DNA from: Polytrichum commune
Taxonomy: Eukaryota; Streptophyta; Polytrichopsida; Polytrichales; Polytrichaceae
Reading direction: 5' to 3'
Length of the DNA: 60,000 nucleotides
Assembly: GCA_950295325.1 (NCBI GenBank)
Contig: OX485805.1
Span: forward strand, 8,930,501-8,990,500
In this document: positions 35,056-47,800 of the stretch, in pieces
Numbering within the stretch: position 1 is the stretch's first letter
Layout: every line of letters begins with the position of its first letter
Notes under the pieces: generated by a model
Database searches by the model: none
Told to the model about the DNA's origin: nothing
The model's input: the letters and a program-made list of their open reading frames with translations, nothing else
Program-made: the position numbers and the translations under genes

Positions 35056-37342
35056 GGGCCACTTCCCACACGAGCCAAGAGCTGTGACCATGGAATTGTG
35101 AGAGCCCAAAAGAAAGTGTCCAAAGGCCGTCCCAACACACCTCCAAAATCATGTAGTGTGGTCATGGACCCTCAAGTGTAGTGTGAAGTCATATGTGACC
35201 GGGTCCTCAACCGAATGCTAATTCAATGAATTTCTATTCATGCAGGTCCCCACACATGATAAAATGGAATAAATCAATGTGAGGCCAAACCCACCACCCT
35301 TAAGCGTCCTAGTCCGGGTGATGGCTTTGTGAGTCACATGTGTAGCATCAAATTCACAATAGCATGGTAGGTACCCTTCATATTAATGAACATCCCATGG
35401 CTCAAGATTGTGATACTTTATTACTACTTGTTTCTTGAACAAGTGGGGCATTCGCCTTCTCGAGGGTCCACCCTGCAGCTTTGGCCACACATGCCATTAA
35501 GGATAGGCCTCTGGCACCCTTAATCTTCACTCCCCTTTCCTTCCCCTTGTTAGGATCATTCATCTTCTCCATTCTTGTGCATGTAAGTTATTTTGACCAA
35601 GAGGATGCAAGTGTTTAAAAACACTGTACTCAATAATCAATCTCAATTACACTTACTTGTGGAGCAACACCTAAAACTATCTAGCCTAATAAGTCCAACA
35701 CCCACACATGTACCACGTCATCGAAAGGTAGTATGACGTGGCCGTCATTTAATCTTGGTGATACCACCCAAAATTAGGCCAAGCTTTAGGCCACTAACTA
35801 GTCTCCGCTAAATTAATCCCAGCTGGTAGTAGCTCTCGGCCACAGTCCCAGAGTTAGCCTCCAGCGCCCCAGCGTCAAACCAGTGCCCTCGGCCACAGTC
35901 CCAGAGTTAGCCTCCAGCGCCCCAGCGTCAAACCAGTGCCCTCGGCCACAGTCCCAGAGTTAGCCTCCAGCGCCCCAGCGTCAAACCAGTGCCCTCGGCC
36001 ACAGTCCAGAGTTAGCCCCCAGCGCCCCAGCGTCAAACCAGTGCCCTCGGCCACAGTCCAGAGTTAGCCCCCAGCGTCAACCAGTGCCCTCGGCCACAGT
36101 CCAGAGTTAGCCTCCAGCGCCCCAGCGTCAACCAGTGCCCTCGGCCACAGTCCAGAGTTAGCCTCCAGCGCCCCAGCGTCAAACCAGTGCCCTCGGCCAC
36201 AGTCCAGAGTTAGCCTCCAGCGCTACAAAGTTGACTTAAGCCTAATTAATCAACCCTACCAGCCACTAATTCGGCCACAGTACCAGAGTTAACCTTGGTG
36301 CCGCAGAGTTGGCTTAAACCTCCTTAATCAACCCTACCCAGCTCTTAATCAAGCTTTTTGCCTAAATGCCGACTTGTGAGCTTTTGGCCACCCTAAGCTA
36401 ACCCTCTAAGCAACTAACTACACACATTAATCCCATCAAATTCCCTAATGGTCCAAGCTAATCCTAACATTCTAATTTCACTAACTTCTACCTAATTCCA
36501 CATATGACACTAAGCTCTAAGAGCTCCCTCCGCTTGAGAGGTGTAAGAGAGAGAGCTTAACTAATTAGCTTCACTAAAACTAATAACCCACACACATGGC
36601 TCAAGCTCTTAAGAGCTTGCTCCCTTGAGAGCGCTTGATGGAGAGAGAGGTAAATGAGAGAAAAAACACCTTAAGTAGCAAAGAGGGAGAGAGAGGTGAG
36701 GATAGGGTGAGAGGATTAGCACCTCCAATCACAATCCTTTAACCTTCTCCTCCAAAGTAGGGACTAATCCCCATCCACCAAGCTTCCTTCTTCCTAAACT
36801 AACAAGGTGGATCCAAAAGTGGGCATTTAACCCGCGGAGCTCACCTTGCTTCACCTTACCCCCTACTCACATTATCAAGGCATACTCTTATTGAAATCAA
36901 CCCTTGAAATAATCACACAACACCACCTAATGCCTAAAGTTAAATCCACACCACTCTTCACTCTTTTTATGTTTTGTGAATAATCATAACACATCAAAGT
37001 CAAACTAAAATTGGTTTTGAAGAGTTAATCACCACATGTGGGCACCATTTTGGGCTCACAATCAACAGTCGTGAGTGTTCGGAATGCCATGGTCTCCCGG
37101 TTTTGTGTTAGGCCTACCTCCAAGAGGTGGTTTTTGAAAACAATCCAAGTGACCACGAAACATGATCCATTCGATGCCATGTAGGAGTCCATGTAGACTT
37201 TACATCCATCTTGCATTCACATACTCCGTTGGTCCCTCGAGCGTAGTGTGAAGCGAACTTGGACCGGCTCCGCCTTTTCCACCAATGAGAGTGCCTGACG
37301 TGCAAGGGTCATGGGCTCTCAGTCTCGTGTGTAAAGTGGCCC
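35056..37342. mobile_element. Long Tourist-like element, 2287 bp, or MITE split by an insertion
   Basis: Ends 'GGGCCACTTCCCACACGAG' and its near complement at 37324-37342, flanked by TAA and TGA. The outer 160 bp on the left and about 190 bp on the right match the two halves of the 323-bp MITE at 24480-24802. The central 1.9 kb is absent from that MITE and holds an eight-unit minisatellite plus AT-rich DNA with 'cctaattaatcaaccctacc'-type repeats. No transposase frame is visible. Either this is a longer relative or a MITE interrupted by other DNA. Confidence 0.7.
35835..36223. repeat. 53-bp minisatellite, eight units
   Basis: Units begin 'ctcggccacagt' at 35835, 35888, 35941, 35994, 36046, 36089, 36140 and 36192. 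Spacings are 53, 53, 53, 52, 43, 51 and 52 bp. The first three keep 'gtcccagag' and later ones 'gtccagag'; the unit at 36046 has a 10-bp deletion. Two degenerate relatives follow near 36271-36312. It is much more GC-rich than its surroundings and shows no conserved reading frame. Confidence 0.95.
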
Positions 37343-37614
37343 TGAGTTACAGGGTCTATGCGGGTGACTCTCTTACAGCTTTTCATGGCATCAATTGAAC
37401 AAACTCTGCACTCTCATCCTTGAATTGATGAAGCCCACTTTGGCCACTTAATAAGCATGTGTGTTTTTCGTGCGGGATGTGGGGAGAGAGCTCATTAGAA
37501 TGTGGAGGGCCTTTGGACCTTGATTCTCTACTATTTCACATGTGGTCTCGAGCTTAGGGGACGTAAGTTACCCCCTTGCATGACGCTAAAGCATCCCCAT
37601 CGAGCTTTTTTTTT

Positions 37615-37631
37615 GGGGGGGGGGGGGGGGG
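37615..37631. repeat. G17 homopolymer
   Basis: The longest pure G tract in the window, directly after nine T, in the outer left arm of the palindromic element. The matching place in the right arm has only a short C/T-rich stretch ('cccctcctcc'), so the run expanded after the arms diverged. Confidence 0.95.
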
Positions 37632-37640
37632 TCCGCTCAT

Positions 37641-37868
37641 AAAGTCTCCCAGGGAGATTCTTGGGCACAATCGGTTGATTTTCTTAGAGTTTACAAGTCC
37701 AACTTGTTACATGTTGAAATCGTTCGGTTTTCCTTTATTAAATTGGGTATACTATTCTGTAACTTCTTCTATAACGATCAGTACTGTTCTTGAAGTCTTG
37801 AACTTCAATTGGATATTTTTCGAGCTCAATCGGCTCATCTGTAAGTAGTAGTTGATTCTATCTGTTTA
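37641..37868 (+). repeat. Dispersed repeat family A, copy 4 (nested)
   Basis: Begins about 'aagtctcccagggagattc' and ends about 'ctgtttattgta'. It interrupts the left arm of the palindromic element. 'ctcata' stands on both sides of it (37634-37640 and 37869-37875), while the right arm has that sequence once, so a target duplication of about 6 bp is likely. This gives the best estimate of the ends of family A. Confidence 0.7.
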
Positions 37869-39009
37869 TTGTACTCATAGGATAAGGACTGTGGCATGTG
37901 ACCTGCATTCCCGGGTAGTCCGAGGATAACTTTTTTGAACCTGACTTGAAAATGCTGCCCGCCCCGCCTGACTTATGAAAAATAAAAATAAAAAACCTTT
38001 GAATTCTTGAAGGTCGCCTAATCCACAAAACCCATATCGAGTGCATTTTTACCCAAGGCCCAAAATCCAATATATATGTTCACTTCCACTTAGTAAATAA
38101 GGAATTGACTTGGATTCACCAAAGTGAAACCGTCAATAATGTATGTAGTTAACTTGGAAGTTAAAGATATGAAAAAAATCCTCATTAGCAATGAGGTGAT
38201 ATTTTTTTGTGACTTACCATTTGAGAGGCCCTTTCAAGTCATCAAAACTGAACTTAAAATAATGTGCTAAGTTTATCTAATTCATTTTCTAGAATGTAAG
38301 TTAATGCCTTCTCCTTTCAAATAAACTTCATTACACAATCAACTAATTAAGGGTAATCAAATAGAGTTAAACCTAATTAGGCCTAATTAATCTTGTTAGG
38401 GTTAGATTTAAATTAGTGCCTACTTTGGTATCTTAAATCTTTGTGAGATTAGGTAGGCTTAATTAGGCTTAATTACATTTAATTACGCTTGATTAGTTTG
38501 AATGTGAATGAAGACTTGTAGAAATTTACATGCGAAAGGAGAAGGCATGAATTTAAAATTTGAAAATGAAATATATAAATCTAACATATTATTTTAATTT
38601 AAATGGAAAAGGCCCTCTCAAATGGTAAATTGCAAATTTATCACCTCATTGGTATTGAGGGGATTTTCATATCTTTAACTTCCAAGTTAACTACATACTT
38701 TATTGACGGTTTCACTATGGGAAAGGAATCTGGTCAATTGCTTATTTACTAAGTGGAAGTGAACATATATATTGGATTTTGGGCCTTGAAGATGAAGTGC
38801 ACTCATTATGGGTTTTATGGATAAGGCGGCCTTCAAGAATACAAGAGCAATGATTTTTGAAGATGGGCAGGGCGGCCAATGTTTTCCGGTTGGGTTCAAA
38901 AAGTTTTTCTCGGGTTGCCCATGGGTTGCGGGTCCCAGGCCCCGATACCTATCCTATGAGTAGACCCCTCCTCCAAAAAGCTCAATGGGGATGCTTTTCA
39001 TGTCATGCC

Positions 39010-41640
39010 TACCCTCTAAGACATAAAAAATATCCTTAAAAATATCTTCAAATGACATGCCACAATCTAGAATGTGACATGTAGTGTGACTTGTGAAGAA
39101 AAATCCACATGTCGATTGAAATGACACGTATTACTAAACAACTTAAACTTAAGGTGACATTTTATAATAGATATACATGTCAATTGACTTTCATTTTTTT
39201 TTGAAAACGTCATCTGACACTTTGGATTTGAAGTTTTAACATTTAACATGAAATTTGTCAAACATACACACTGCCCCTAAGCTCATGATTGGAGGTCCTT
39301 AAGAAAAGAGGATTTATTTCAAGGGGAGTGTGCAAGGTTTTATTTTATAATGATGTTTTGAGAAATGGATTTGGGTTTAGCTTATTAATAATGGTTCTCC
39401 ATTAAGATCATAGCCAACCTCCGAGCTGATGAACAATATTTCCAACAAAATCACTTTATTCATAAAAACTATTGAAATTCAATCCTTGAATGGTGTTTAA
39501 TTTCCTCTAAAGAAGAGTTGCTGGGAATACTTTCTCTATTCATGAAAAAAATAAAAATTCTACAATAAAATTATGAAATTACCTACACATAGATTCTCAA
39601 AACCTTAAATTGAAATTGTTGATAAGAATTGTATGACTTTTGTTTCAAATTTGGTGTGCGTATCACCAAGATAACTATGTATGTTTGATAAAAAAAGTTA
39701 TGATTAAAACATTGTTGGAGGGCCACCTTCAACCTTCCAGCCTAAGACGGTGTAACCTGCTGCTGAACCGGTTTACATGGAAGTTACTCCCACCAAAATT
39801 AGATCTTCTCTTCTCTTAGTCTCGTGAAGGTGTTTGCATTCTTTTGTATCTCAATTCCGTAACATGCAGTTCCAATATCCTTATAAACTCTCTAAGAGTA
39901 GTTGGTCTAAGATTACCAGTTTATGTTTCCCTGAATCTAATGTCAAGGTTTGGTGTTCCTAAACCTTTAAATAGATTTAGTAACACAATACTTTTCTTAA
40001 TCAAGAATATTGTGTTCAAGACCCTTTTATAAATCCCTAGGGATAAAGTGTCCAAGTTGTCAAGTTTATGTTCCCCGAAAGTGCCCTTAACGAGAACACT
40101 TCTACAATATCTCTCAGTATGTAGTTCCTTTTAAATAATCTCTTAAATGGATAGGTACCTTAGATCTTAAGTTAATGTTTCTCAAACGTGTAATGTCAAG
40201 GTTAAGTGTTTCCCTGAGAGAAACATCCTCATACAATATCTTTCATGGTGGAATCCATCTAAAACATATTTCAAGTTTATAACTCTCGTAATTTGAAATC
40301 ACCTACCTACAATATCCTTCATGTTTTGAATTTATATCACACCGATTTATAATCCTATATAGAGTCCTTATTCATTCCTTTAAATTCCAATGCAATATCC
40401 TTTATTCCGTTCAAGTTTTCAAACCCGTTGCCTAAATACTTTCATAAGGTAGCATACTCCCTTGCTAAGACAACCTAGCTCGTGGAAGGTACTTAGACCT
40501 AATTAAAATTCCTTTACATTCCAATAATCATAGGTGTATGCTCTCGAGCCAAATCTCTAAGACTTAGCACATAATTGCCACTCCTTAGAAGATTCCAAGT
40601 ATTTGGCTAAGGCCGGCTAAATTCCCAGAATATTCTCTTAGGCCGTCAAAATCCCTAAGTGCTAAGATAGGGGAATTTGACGACGAGGCCACATCTCGGC
40701 CACCTTTGGTTCCAATCCTTTGCTTGCTCTATGATTTGATTAGTCTTATCAAGTCCTCTCAAGTAAACTAATCTCGGTGCCTCAAATCCAATGGCGTGAA
40801 AGGTAATGATGTGAACTTATGCTAAGGTGTCAAGCTTCGGCTTGAGGCATCATCACCTTTTCCATCAATGAGCACTACCTAGGTGATTTGGTTTTCTTAG
40901 CTTAGATCCTCTTGCCTCAACCTCTTGCCAAGTGTGGGTGATTTTACCGTATTGCATGCGTAATCCAAGTTGCTATGAAATGACCTCAAGTTTGTCGCAC
41001 GCGATTTACTTCTCCTTATATGAATTTCACAAAGTATTTATCGGAGTTCCTCTATATGGTGCTTGGCCAATGAGCCGCATGCAAGTCCTCGGGTCATCTC
41101 TTTTCCAAAACTTTGCTTGTCTTACAATTCGGTAATGGCCTAAGCCTATGTGAGTATGTTGCCCATTGATTGCCGCATCTTATTTTATCGCACCGTGGTT
41201 GCCGAATACGATCCCTAGACACAAACTTAATGCACCGCGGGTGCCGTTGCCTATCTAAATGCGGTCCCTAGACTCAAACTTATTGCACCGCGGGTGCCGT
41301 TTTCTATCTAATGACGAACTCAAGACTTCAAGACTTGGGAGCTCGGACACTCATGTAAAATTTGCTTGAGCGAATGAAGTGTATTAGGGGCCTCTAGTTG
41401 GCCTCTTTATATAGTCTTACAATTCTATATTTTTCTAGGATTTTTGTAAATGTTAGTTCGGCTAATTTTAGCTCTGTATCTATTAATAGCCGAATTCAAA
41501 TGTCTTTACTCCTTAGAGTTCAAATCTAAATAGTCTAATATGTAGTTCATGCGTACATATCCTTTCATATCCGAGCCTATTCAATTAAACACGTGCTCCT
41601 AAAGCGTGCCTCTTCTAATCTTAGCTAGCCCTATTCCCAC
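39010..41640. other. Intergenic, unassigned; possible old LTR
   Basis: No gene recognised. At 41400 a 'ctctttatatag' box follows 'ggcctctagttggcctc', which looks like the core promoter of an LTR or a decayed gene. I could not define LTR ends or a partner copy. A short GC-rich tandem repeat lies within (41189-41310). Confidence 0.35.
41189..41310. repeat. Short tandem repeat, units of about 42-53 bp
   Basis: Three units start with 'gcaccg(t/c)gg(t/g)tgccg' at about 41191, 41232 and 41286 and contain 'tccctagac(a/t)caaactta'. The sequence is GC-richer than its surroundings. No coding role seen. Confidence 0.7.
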
Positions 41641-41644
41641 TAAT

Positions 41645-41897
41645 TATCTCTGGTGCCTCCTTTAGCCGCTCGTTCCCGGCTCTCGCTCGTTCCCGGCTCC
41701 TTCCATAAGTTCCCCGGGCCTTCCATCAGCTTCCAAGGCCTTCCTTACCTTCTTCGGGCCCCCCTTACGCACCGCTCCCAGGGACCCCTTTCGCCACGCG
41801 GCTGCTCCTCTCCCCTTCTCCGATTCGCCTCTCATTCGTTGTGCTCCTCGGCTTCTTACTTCCCGACCTCCTCTTCCGTCTCGGGGGGGGGGGGGGG
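41645..41897. other. GC-rich pyrimidine-biased island ending in G15
   Basis: About 250 bp of C/T-rich, GC-rich DNA with small repeats ('gctcgttcccggct' twice, 'ggccttcc' several times) in an otherwise AT-rich region. It ends in a G15 run at 41883-41897. Frames on both strands here are composition artefacts. Could be a GC-rich 5' end of a lost transposon or gene; function unknown. Confidence 0.5.
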
Positions 41898-41899
41898 AA

Positions 41900-44800
41900 T
41901 GCGAGCTTACCAAACATCATTGTTGATGAAGTGAATGATAAGCATTCAATCGTATTAACAAATGTTGTTGACACTCTATACAAATGGTCATATTATGTCA
42001 AGAATTTAAACACGTATCATAAGTTTGCATTAGATGGACATATTTACAAAATATCCAGGCAAACTAATGTCATCTCCATTGTATGAAGTTTTTCTTAAGT
42101 TTTTGCTTTGAAAATGCTTACATGAAACTCATGACTTGATATAAAAAGTCTAATCTTATGTATGTATCCTTCAACTTGATATCAACAATCTTGCTTCATA
42201 TATGTTCCAATATTCAAGCTTGCAAATCTCACTTTATAACAAATCTTAAAAATATACAAAACCCTAAGGAGAATAAGGGTTAAGGGTTAAAGGTCAACTC
42301 ATTGTAATTGAGAAGTTTGGGGAGATAGTGTATTTATAGAGGATTAATAGTCGAACCTTTAACACTCTAGAGAAGTATGAGTGAAGCATGGTTCACATTT
42401 CTCAATCACAATGAGTTGATGTCTCTTATAGTGTCCATTCAGGAAAAAATTCTGATTCTTTTGGCACATCTAGTGATTTGACCACTCAATAAACCATGAT
42501 TGAACGAACATTTATGATATATATATATATGGAAATGGAATTTAAGGTTGGGAGGAGCATATGACATTGGCCTAAAAGGCTTTGAAAAGTGATATTAAGA
42601 GAGTAATTTTTATAGTGATTGTTGGACATGCTCTAAAGAAGACACATCATTTGCTCATGCATGAGTTCTTTGTTTTGTTTACTAGGGAATATATGGTGAC
42701 TATGACTGCTATTTTGCAAGGTTGGAAGTATAGCAATCAAACAATATTCCTTGATTGAAAAATATCATAAATGGGTTGTAGACAATAATAAACTAATTAA
42801 TGTAGTTGCACTTCAATGTTCATAATATTGCTCAGGGGAAGAAATTGTTTTGTGGGGCCAACAAATCCTGGGGGGATTTGGGGACATGAATCTCAAGCCT
42901 TGCGCTGTGATTTTTGTAGTAGATGAATTTGGGCCATTTATGGGAAGTGAGCATAAGTTATTTACTGAGCAATGTTATGTCTTAGGATTCTAGCAAGCCA
43001 CAATTATTCACCCACTTATCGAAAGCATTTCACAGTCAATTTCATTGGGATGCAAGCATGGTCAAGTACACAACTCCATTACCTTGCATAGGTTTAAGTG
43101 AAAGTGATTCAAAACTATATATCAACTTTGAATTTTGTGAAGGGAAAAATCATTAACATTTTCAAAAACACATTGATCTACAAAACCAAGCAATTTATGT
43201 TGACAATTTTTTTCAAGAAAAGTCTACATATTTTAGAAGACGGTGCAAGTAGTGTGCAAGTAGATATATTGAACACATAATTGTCTTAATTCGTTTAAAA
43301 TATGATAAAATAAAAATTTTTCTACAAATTTTTGTAATGGTGCCCTCAAGTTTATAATAAATTCAAGGAACATGGAAAAATTTTAACTTCAAAATATTTA
43401 AGGTCATGAAATCTATGTCCAAAACAAATTTTTGTCATTACCTTTTGAGCAATATTTTAATGATAATTCTTGAAGATGCCATCTTGATAGTCCTAATTTG
43501 AGTACCTAACACAACAATAGAGGGCACCATGAACAATTTTCCAATTTAAACAACACTTTGCTACTTCTTTTAGGTGTAGGACCAAAAACATTATGGCTTT
43601 CATATACCAGAGCATAATTTTTTTTGTATACTTGATTATGCTTGCTCCCATTGACGTTTATGTCAACATTGAGAATGAAGAGTTTGAATTGGTTACTTTC
43701 AATTGGGTTGGGAAGCAATTGAACATAATGTAGTTGAGCCCAAAAGTGACACTTTAAGAAAAGAAAAGAAAAATTAGGCTAGTTAAATAGCTTGGAGAAT
43801 TTTCAAAAGAATTCCATAGATTAGCAAATCTATACAAATGTTTTTCAAAAAATATTAAATTCATATGCAACCTACAAAATTCTACAAAGTTGTCTTAAGA
43901 AACGAGCATTTTATTCTTCACTAGGGTGTCCTTTGTTGGATTGTCATGTGAAAATCACCACAACATCAGCCTTATTACGGGGCAAGAGTCTTCTATTGAA
44001 TGCACTTTTTGTCCCCTTTTTGTGAATCACTTCTTACACTACCTTGTTGAGCGAATAAATCCTTGATTAGCCATTGTGATTGGCCCAAGTTGGTGCTCTT
44101 CTTAAAACATGCATGCATTCTTATTACACATCTATTGTGAATGGCCAAAGTGTTGTTATATATTTTGTACTTAATGTTGCATATAATTAGTTGCTTTTAA
44201 CAATGACTTACTCGATGGCACCGTTGCACTCAATTGTTGACAACTTAAGAATGAAAAATAGGTGTTGCCAAAAGGAAGATGTTATTTGAAAGCAATGCTA
44301 CCTTAGAAACCTAAGTAGTTCTCTACCCATTGTGCTCTTGCTTGCATACGGCCGCTTTGCAAGACAACATACACCTAACAAGCATAAACTTGTGACCACA
44401 ACAAGCAAAGAGATCATCCGCATAAACATCCACACAAACCCTCATGACCGGCACTAGAAAACTAGCTAAGCGACACAAAAAAATTTGCCCATTACATGAA
44501 AGCTTGAATGAGTCACCTTTGCAGGATATCCTTTACCTTCAACTCCATCGAACAACTTACCAAACTTAAACTCCCAAAATCCAACATCAAAACACTCATG
44601 AAAAATCTACACCAGAATGCCATCAAATACCTCACCTACCTAGTAGTACTAAACAAAAGGAAACTTGATAACAAACAAACTCATGTCTCCCCCCCATAAA
44701 AGGAACTTGGTTAAAGCTATACTACCGGAGCCCACCTCCCCAAAGAGGCATAACACCCCATATTGCATCATGGGTAACATGATCAGTATTGGGCTAACAT

Positions 44801-47800
44801 GCTCGCATTCATGCCGGTACATAGTAAGGGCGTTATTTTTTCTTTTCCTTAACCTTCAACTCCAGCCAAAAAAAAAGAAAGAATCAAAAGCTTGAACATG
44901 ATGAGATTTACGTGTTTCTCAAGCGTCGTCACTCCTTTCCAAGTTGACGTCGTTTCCTCACTCAAGTGACATTGTTTCATGAACAAGCTCATGTGAGTGG
45001 ACTTTCTCATTCTATTTATGTGGATTTACATATCTATGTATAGGTCCACCTTCATATTTTCAAGCAGCATGTAAATTATTTTGGAGACTGTCTAATTTTG
45101 TTTTTGAGGTTGCTTGTAAAAATCTTCTATTAGTCCGTGAAAAAATAAATCAATCTCTGTTGAGTATATGCAAAAATGTATAATATCTCATTTTTGGCTT
45201 TCATATCCAATGAAAGCAATACAAGAAAAACATGAAAAAATCGTTGGGGTTTATGACTAATAAAGGTAAGAAAATACACTGATGACTAGCACCATTTTTA
45301 GTCCTCAACCTGGTCATATCAGACCAGTCGCTCCAAACAAAATGATTACAGTCATATCGAAACACTTTCGCTCTTCATGACGCGTTTCCCATTGGATTTT
45401 GGAACCTTGTTTTGGATTGTCCTTTGACACTTCGATATTTCTAACCGCATTCAGTCATATCGTAGCGAATATACTCAGTCATGTGTGGTCTTATCATTTC
45501 ACTAGAATTACTCATATTTTGTACTTACATAACTACATATATATTCTTCACTATGTGTAGTCATATGACAAGTATATTCGTCCATTCACAACCACTATTA
45601 TTGATATTATGACTAAAAATAAACATATGAATTATGATTGATTACCAAAATTTGTTATTTATAGCAATTTACATTTGGAGGATATTATTGGTTTAGTAGT
45701 AGGCATTTCAAATTTTACGACTAGATGTGGTCTTCAAATATGATTATGTATAGTACCATTTGGAGGATTGGTTCTCGGCGATAGTATAAGCTATGTTTGA
45801 AGATTTTTTTAATTAAAATGACAAGGGTTTGAAGAGAAACATTATTGAATGTATTAATAGCTCTAATGGAAGGGAGGATGAGGTCAATGTATTATTGTCT
45901 ACACCGTTGTCGTGATGTGGAACGCTTAGTTGTTAATCTATAAAGTTTATGTATGTTTATTAAATTTATAAGTATGTATTTGATGGACATTAGCATAGGG
46001 TATTTCTAATCGAAGTATTAGATAATGGTAAATTGACAACCGAATTGTTTTTTAGGTTTTTGGTTGAGGACCAGAGTGATTGATAAGAGTATAAGAAAAT
46101 ATGTTAGTAGGTATATATAGAAGGATAAAATTAAATAAGAGGTTAGTGGTGGATAAGATGAAATTGTGGATATGAAGAAATAACAGATAAGAGAAATAAA
46201 TGAACATTAAAAACGTGTGATAATTAAAAGAAGATGGTTATGAAGATAAAGATTGAACATATGGAAAAATAAATAATAGAATTGGTGGTAGTGATAGGGT
46301 TGGGAATTAAGATTGGCAGCGGCAACAACCAAACCCTTGAGACTAAGAGGTGAATACCTAAGGAATGAAAGTTGGAAGGTAGAGCATAGAAGGTGGAATT
46401 TCGAGTTGGTGTTGGTTTGGAGGCCTTGGAATTCAGGTCTAGAGGGTTTGGAGGGTCTTCTAAATGTTTCTAAGTATATAGAATAGTAAGGGATATTGAT
46501 GTGACTTGAAAAAATAAAATTATTGACATGATGCATGAGTTGTATCTTTGACAACAATATGGCCAAAGTAAACAAAAGGGGCTATCACTGCTAACACACC
46601 CCCTAGGGCCACTTTTTTGAAGCTACCACTCTGCAACTCTGATTTGTGGATAGATTCAAAAAATACAAAAAACTGTAAAAGAAAAATGGCCACTCAACTT
46701 AAATTGTTTTTCCTCTTCACACTTTCTTTTGTGGGATTTCCAATCATGGGTTATCAACTTGATAACCTAACAATTTTTCTTTATTGGTTGCCTAATTGAT
46801 TATTCAGGGTTCACAATTGCTAAATGAATGAGACAATTTTTGATGTAATCCAACAGTCGACATTCCTATGAGACTACTACTAGGTAATGGCAATTTCTTC
46901 GCCCAAAACATATCTCATGATAAGGATTCAATTAATGATATCTACTCAAAATAGGGACATCGTTCAAGGTTTAGCTAATGACATAAATACAAAGGCACAC
47001 GTAATCAATTAAACCAAATCCTAAAATGCTCATGGATAAACAAAGACCTATACTAAATTCCAAATTCATGTGTACACATTGAAGTTTGAACAATTATACC
47101 ATTGCAAACACGTTAAAAAAACTCAGTGCACATAAACTCAGTGCGTAAAACACGTGCACCATCCTTGTTTTGTTCTTAATTTCTCAAAAAGGCATTCCAC
47201 ATCCAAAGTATCTCAATGATGACAATTCAACATGAGTTTTTTGAAAGTGAGATGACTTAAAATATCAACTTTCAAAGCTTATAAATTGTTCATACATAGA
47301 ACAAAGTTATTAAGAAGCACATGAAATTCACAATCATACGATTGAAAGCAGAATCTAACATATTCACATGACATAAATCCATATATAAGAATTCACAACC
47401 CCTAATCCTCATCCCAAATATATGAAATTAAGGGTGCGGTTTTGTGAAAACCACTCTCATGGCTCATTGTTGGAATAAACTATGTGCAACAACCTTAGTT
47501 TAGGACTGGTTTTATTTCAGGCTACAAGCATGTGGGGCTATGGGAGCATGATGATGGCCTCAAATAGGGTCCACTTTTTTTTGTAGGTCTTCTCTTTAAT
47601 TAGGATTTGGACAAACCTACCCATACACTTGTTCCATGTTGGATGCCTAAACCCTTGCCTCCAAGGAACCAATGTGGGTTGGTTCGCCCCAACTCTGTAA
47701 TTAGAAAACCCTAACCCAAGGTCATTAGAACCCCAACCCCTAATTAAATATGCTCATTATGGGGTTTATGGTGAGAGATGTGTTTGTTAATATGGTTAAT

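Larger units (their letters stand above)
37578..39008. mobile_element. Large palindromic (foldback) element, 1431 bp, with nested family A insertion
   Basis: Outer ends 'gcatgacgctaaagcatccc' and, in reverse complement, 'gcatgacatgaaaagcatcc' continue on both sides into poly-T then G-rich DNA. Inner arms (about 37868-38400 and 38430-38965) pair over several hundred bases with modest divergence. Paired landmarks: 'actcataggata', 'attcttgaaggNcgcct', 'ccaatatatatgttcactt', 'gtagttaacttggaagttaa' and 'catttgagagg'. The centre is rich in 'cctaattaggcttaattac'. Half of another copy lies at 23950-24470. No transposase frame is visible. A family A copy interrupts the left arm. Confidence 0.8.

Noticed and set aside
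35835-36223. Regular GC-rich repeats that could look like a CRISPR array
   Set aside because: Head-to-tail units with no unique spacers, in a plant nuclear context. It is a minisatellite.
39712-41640. A complete LTR starting at 'tgttgg'
   Set aside because: A TATA-like box is present near 41400, but no matching terminal dinucleotides, partner copy, primer-binding site or polypurine tract was found.
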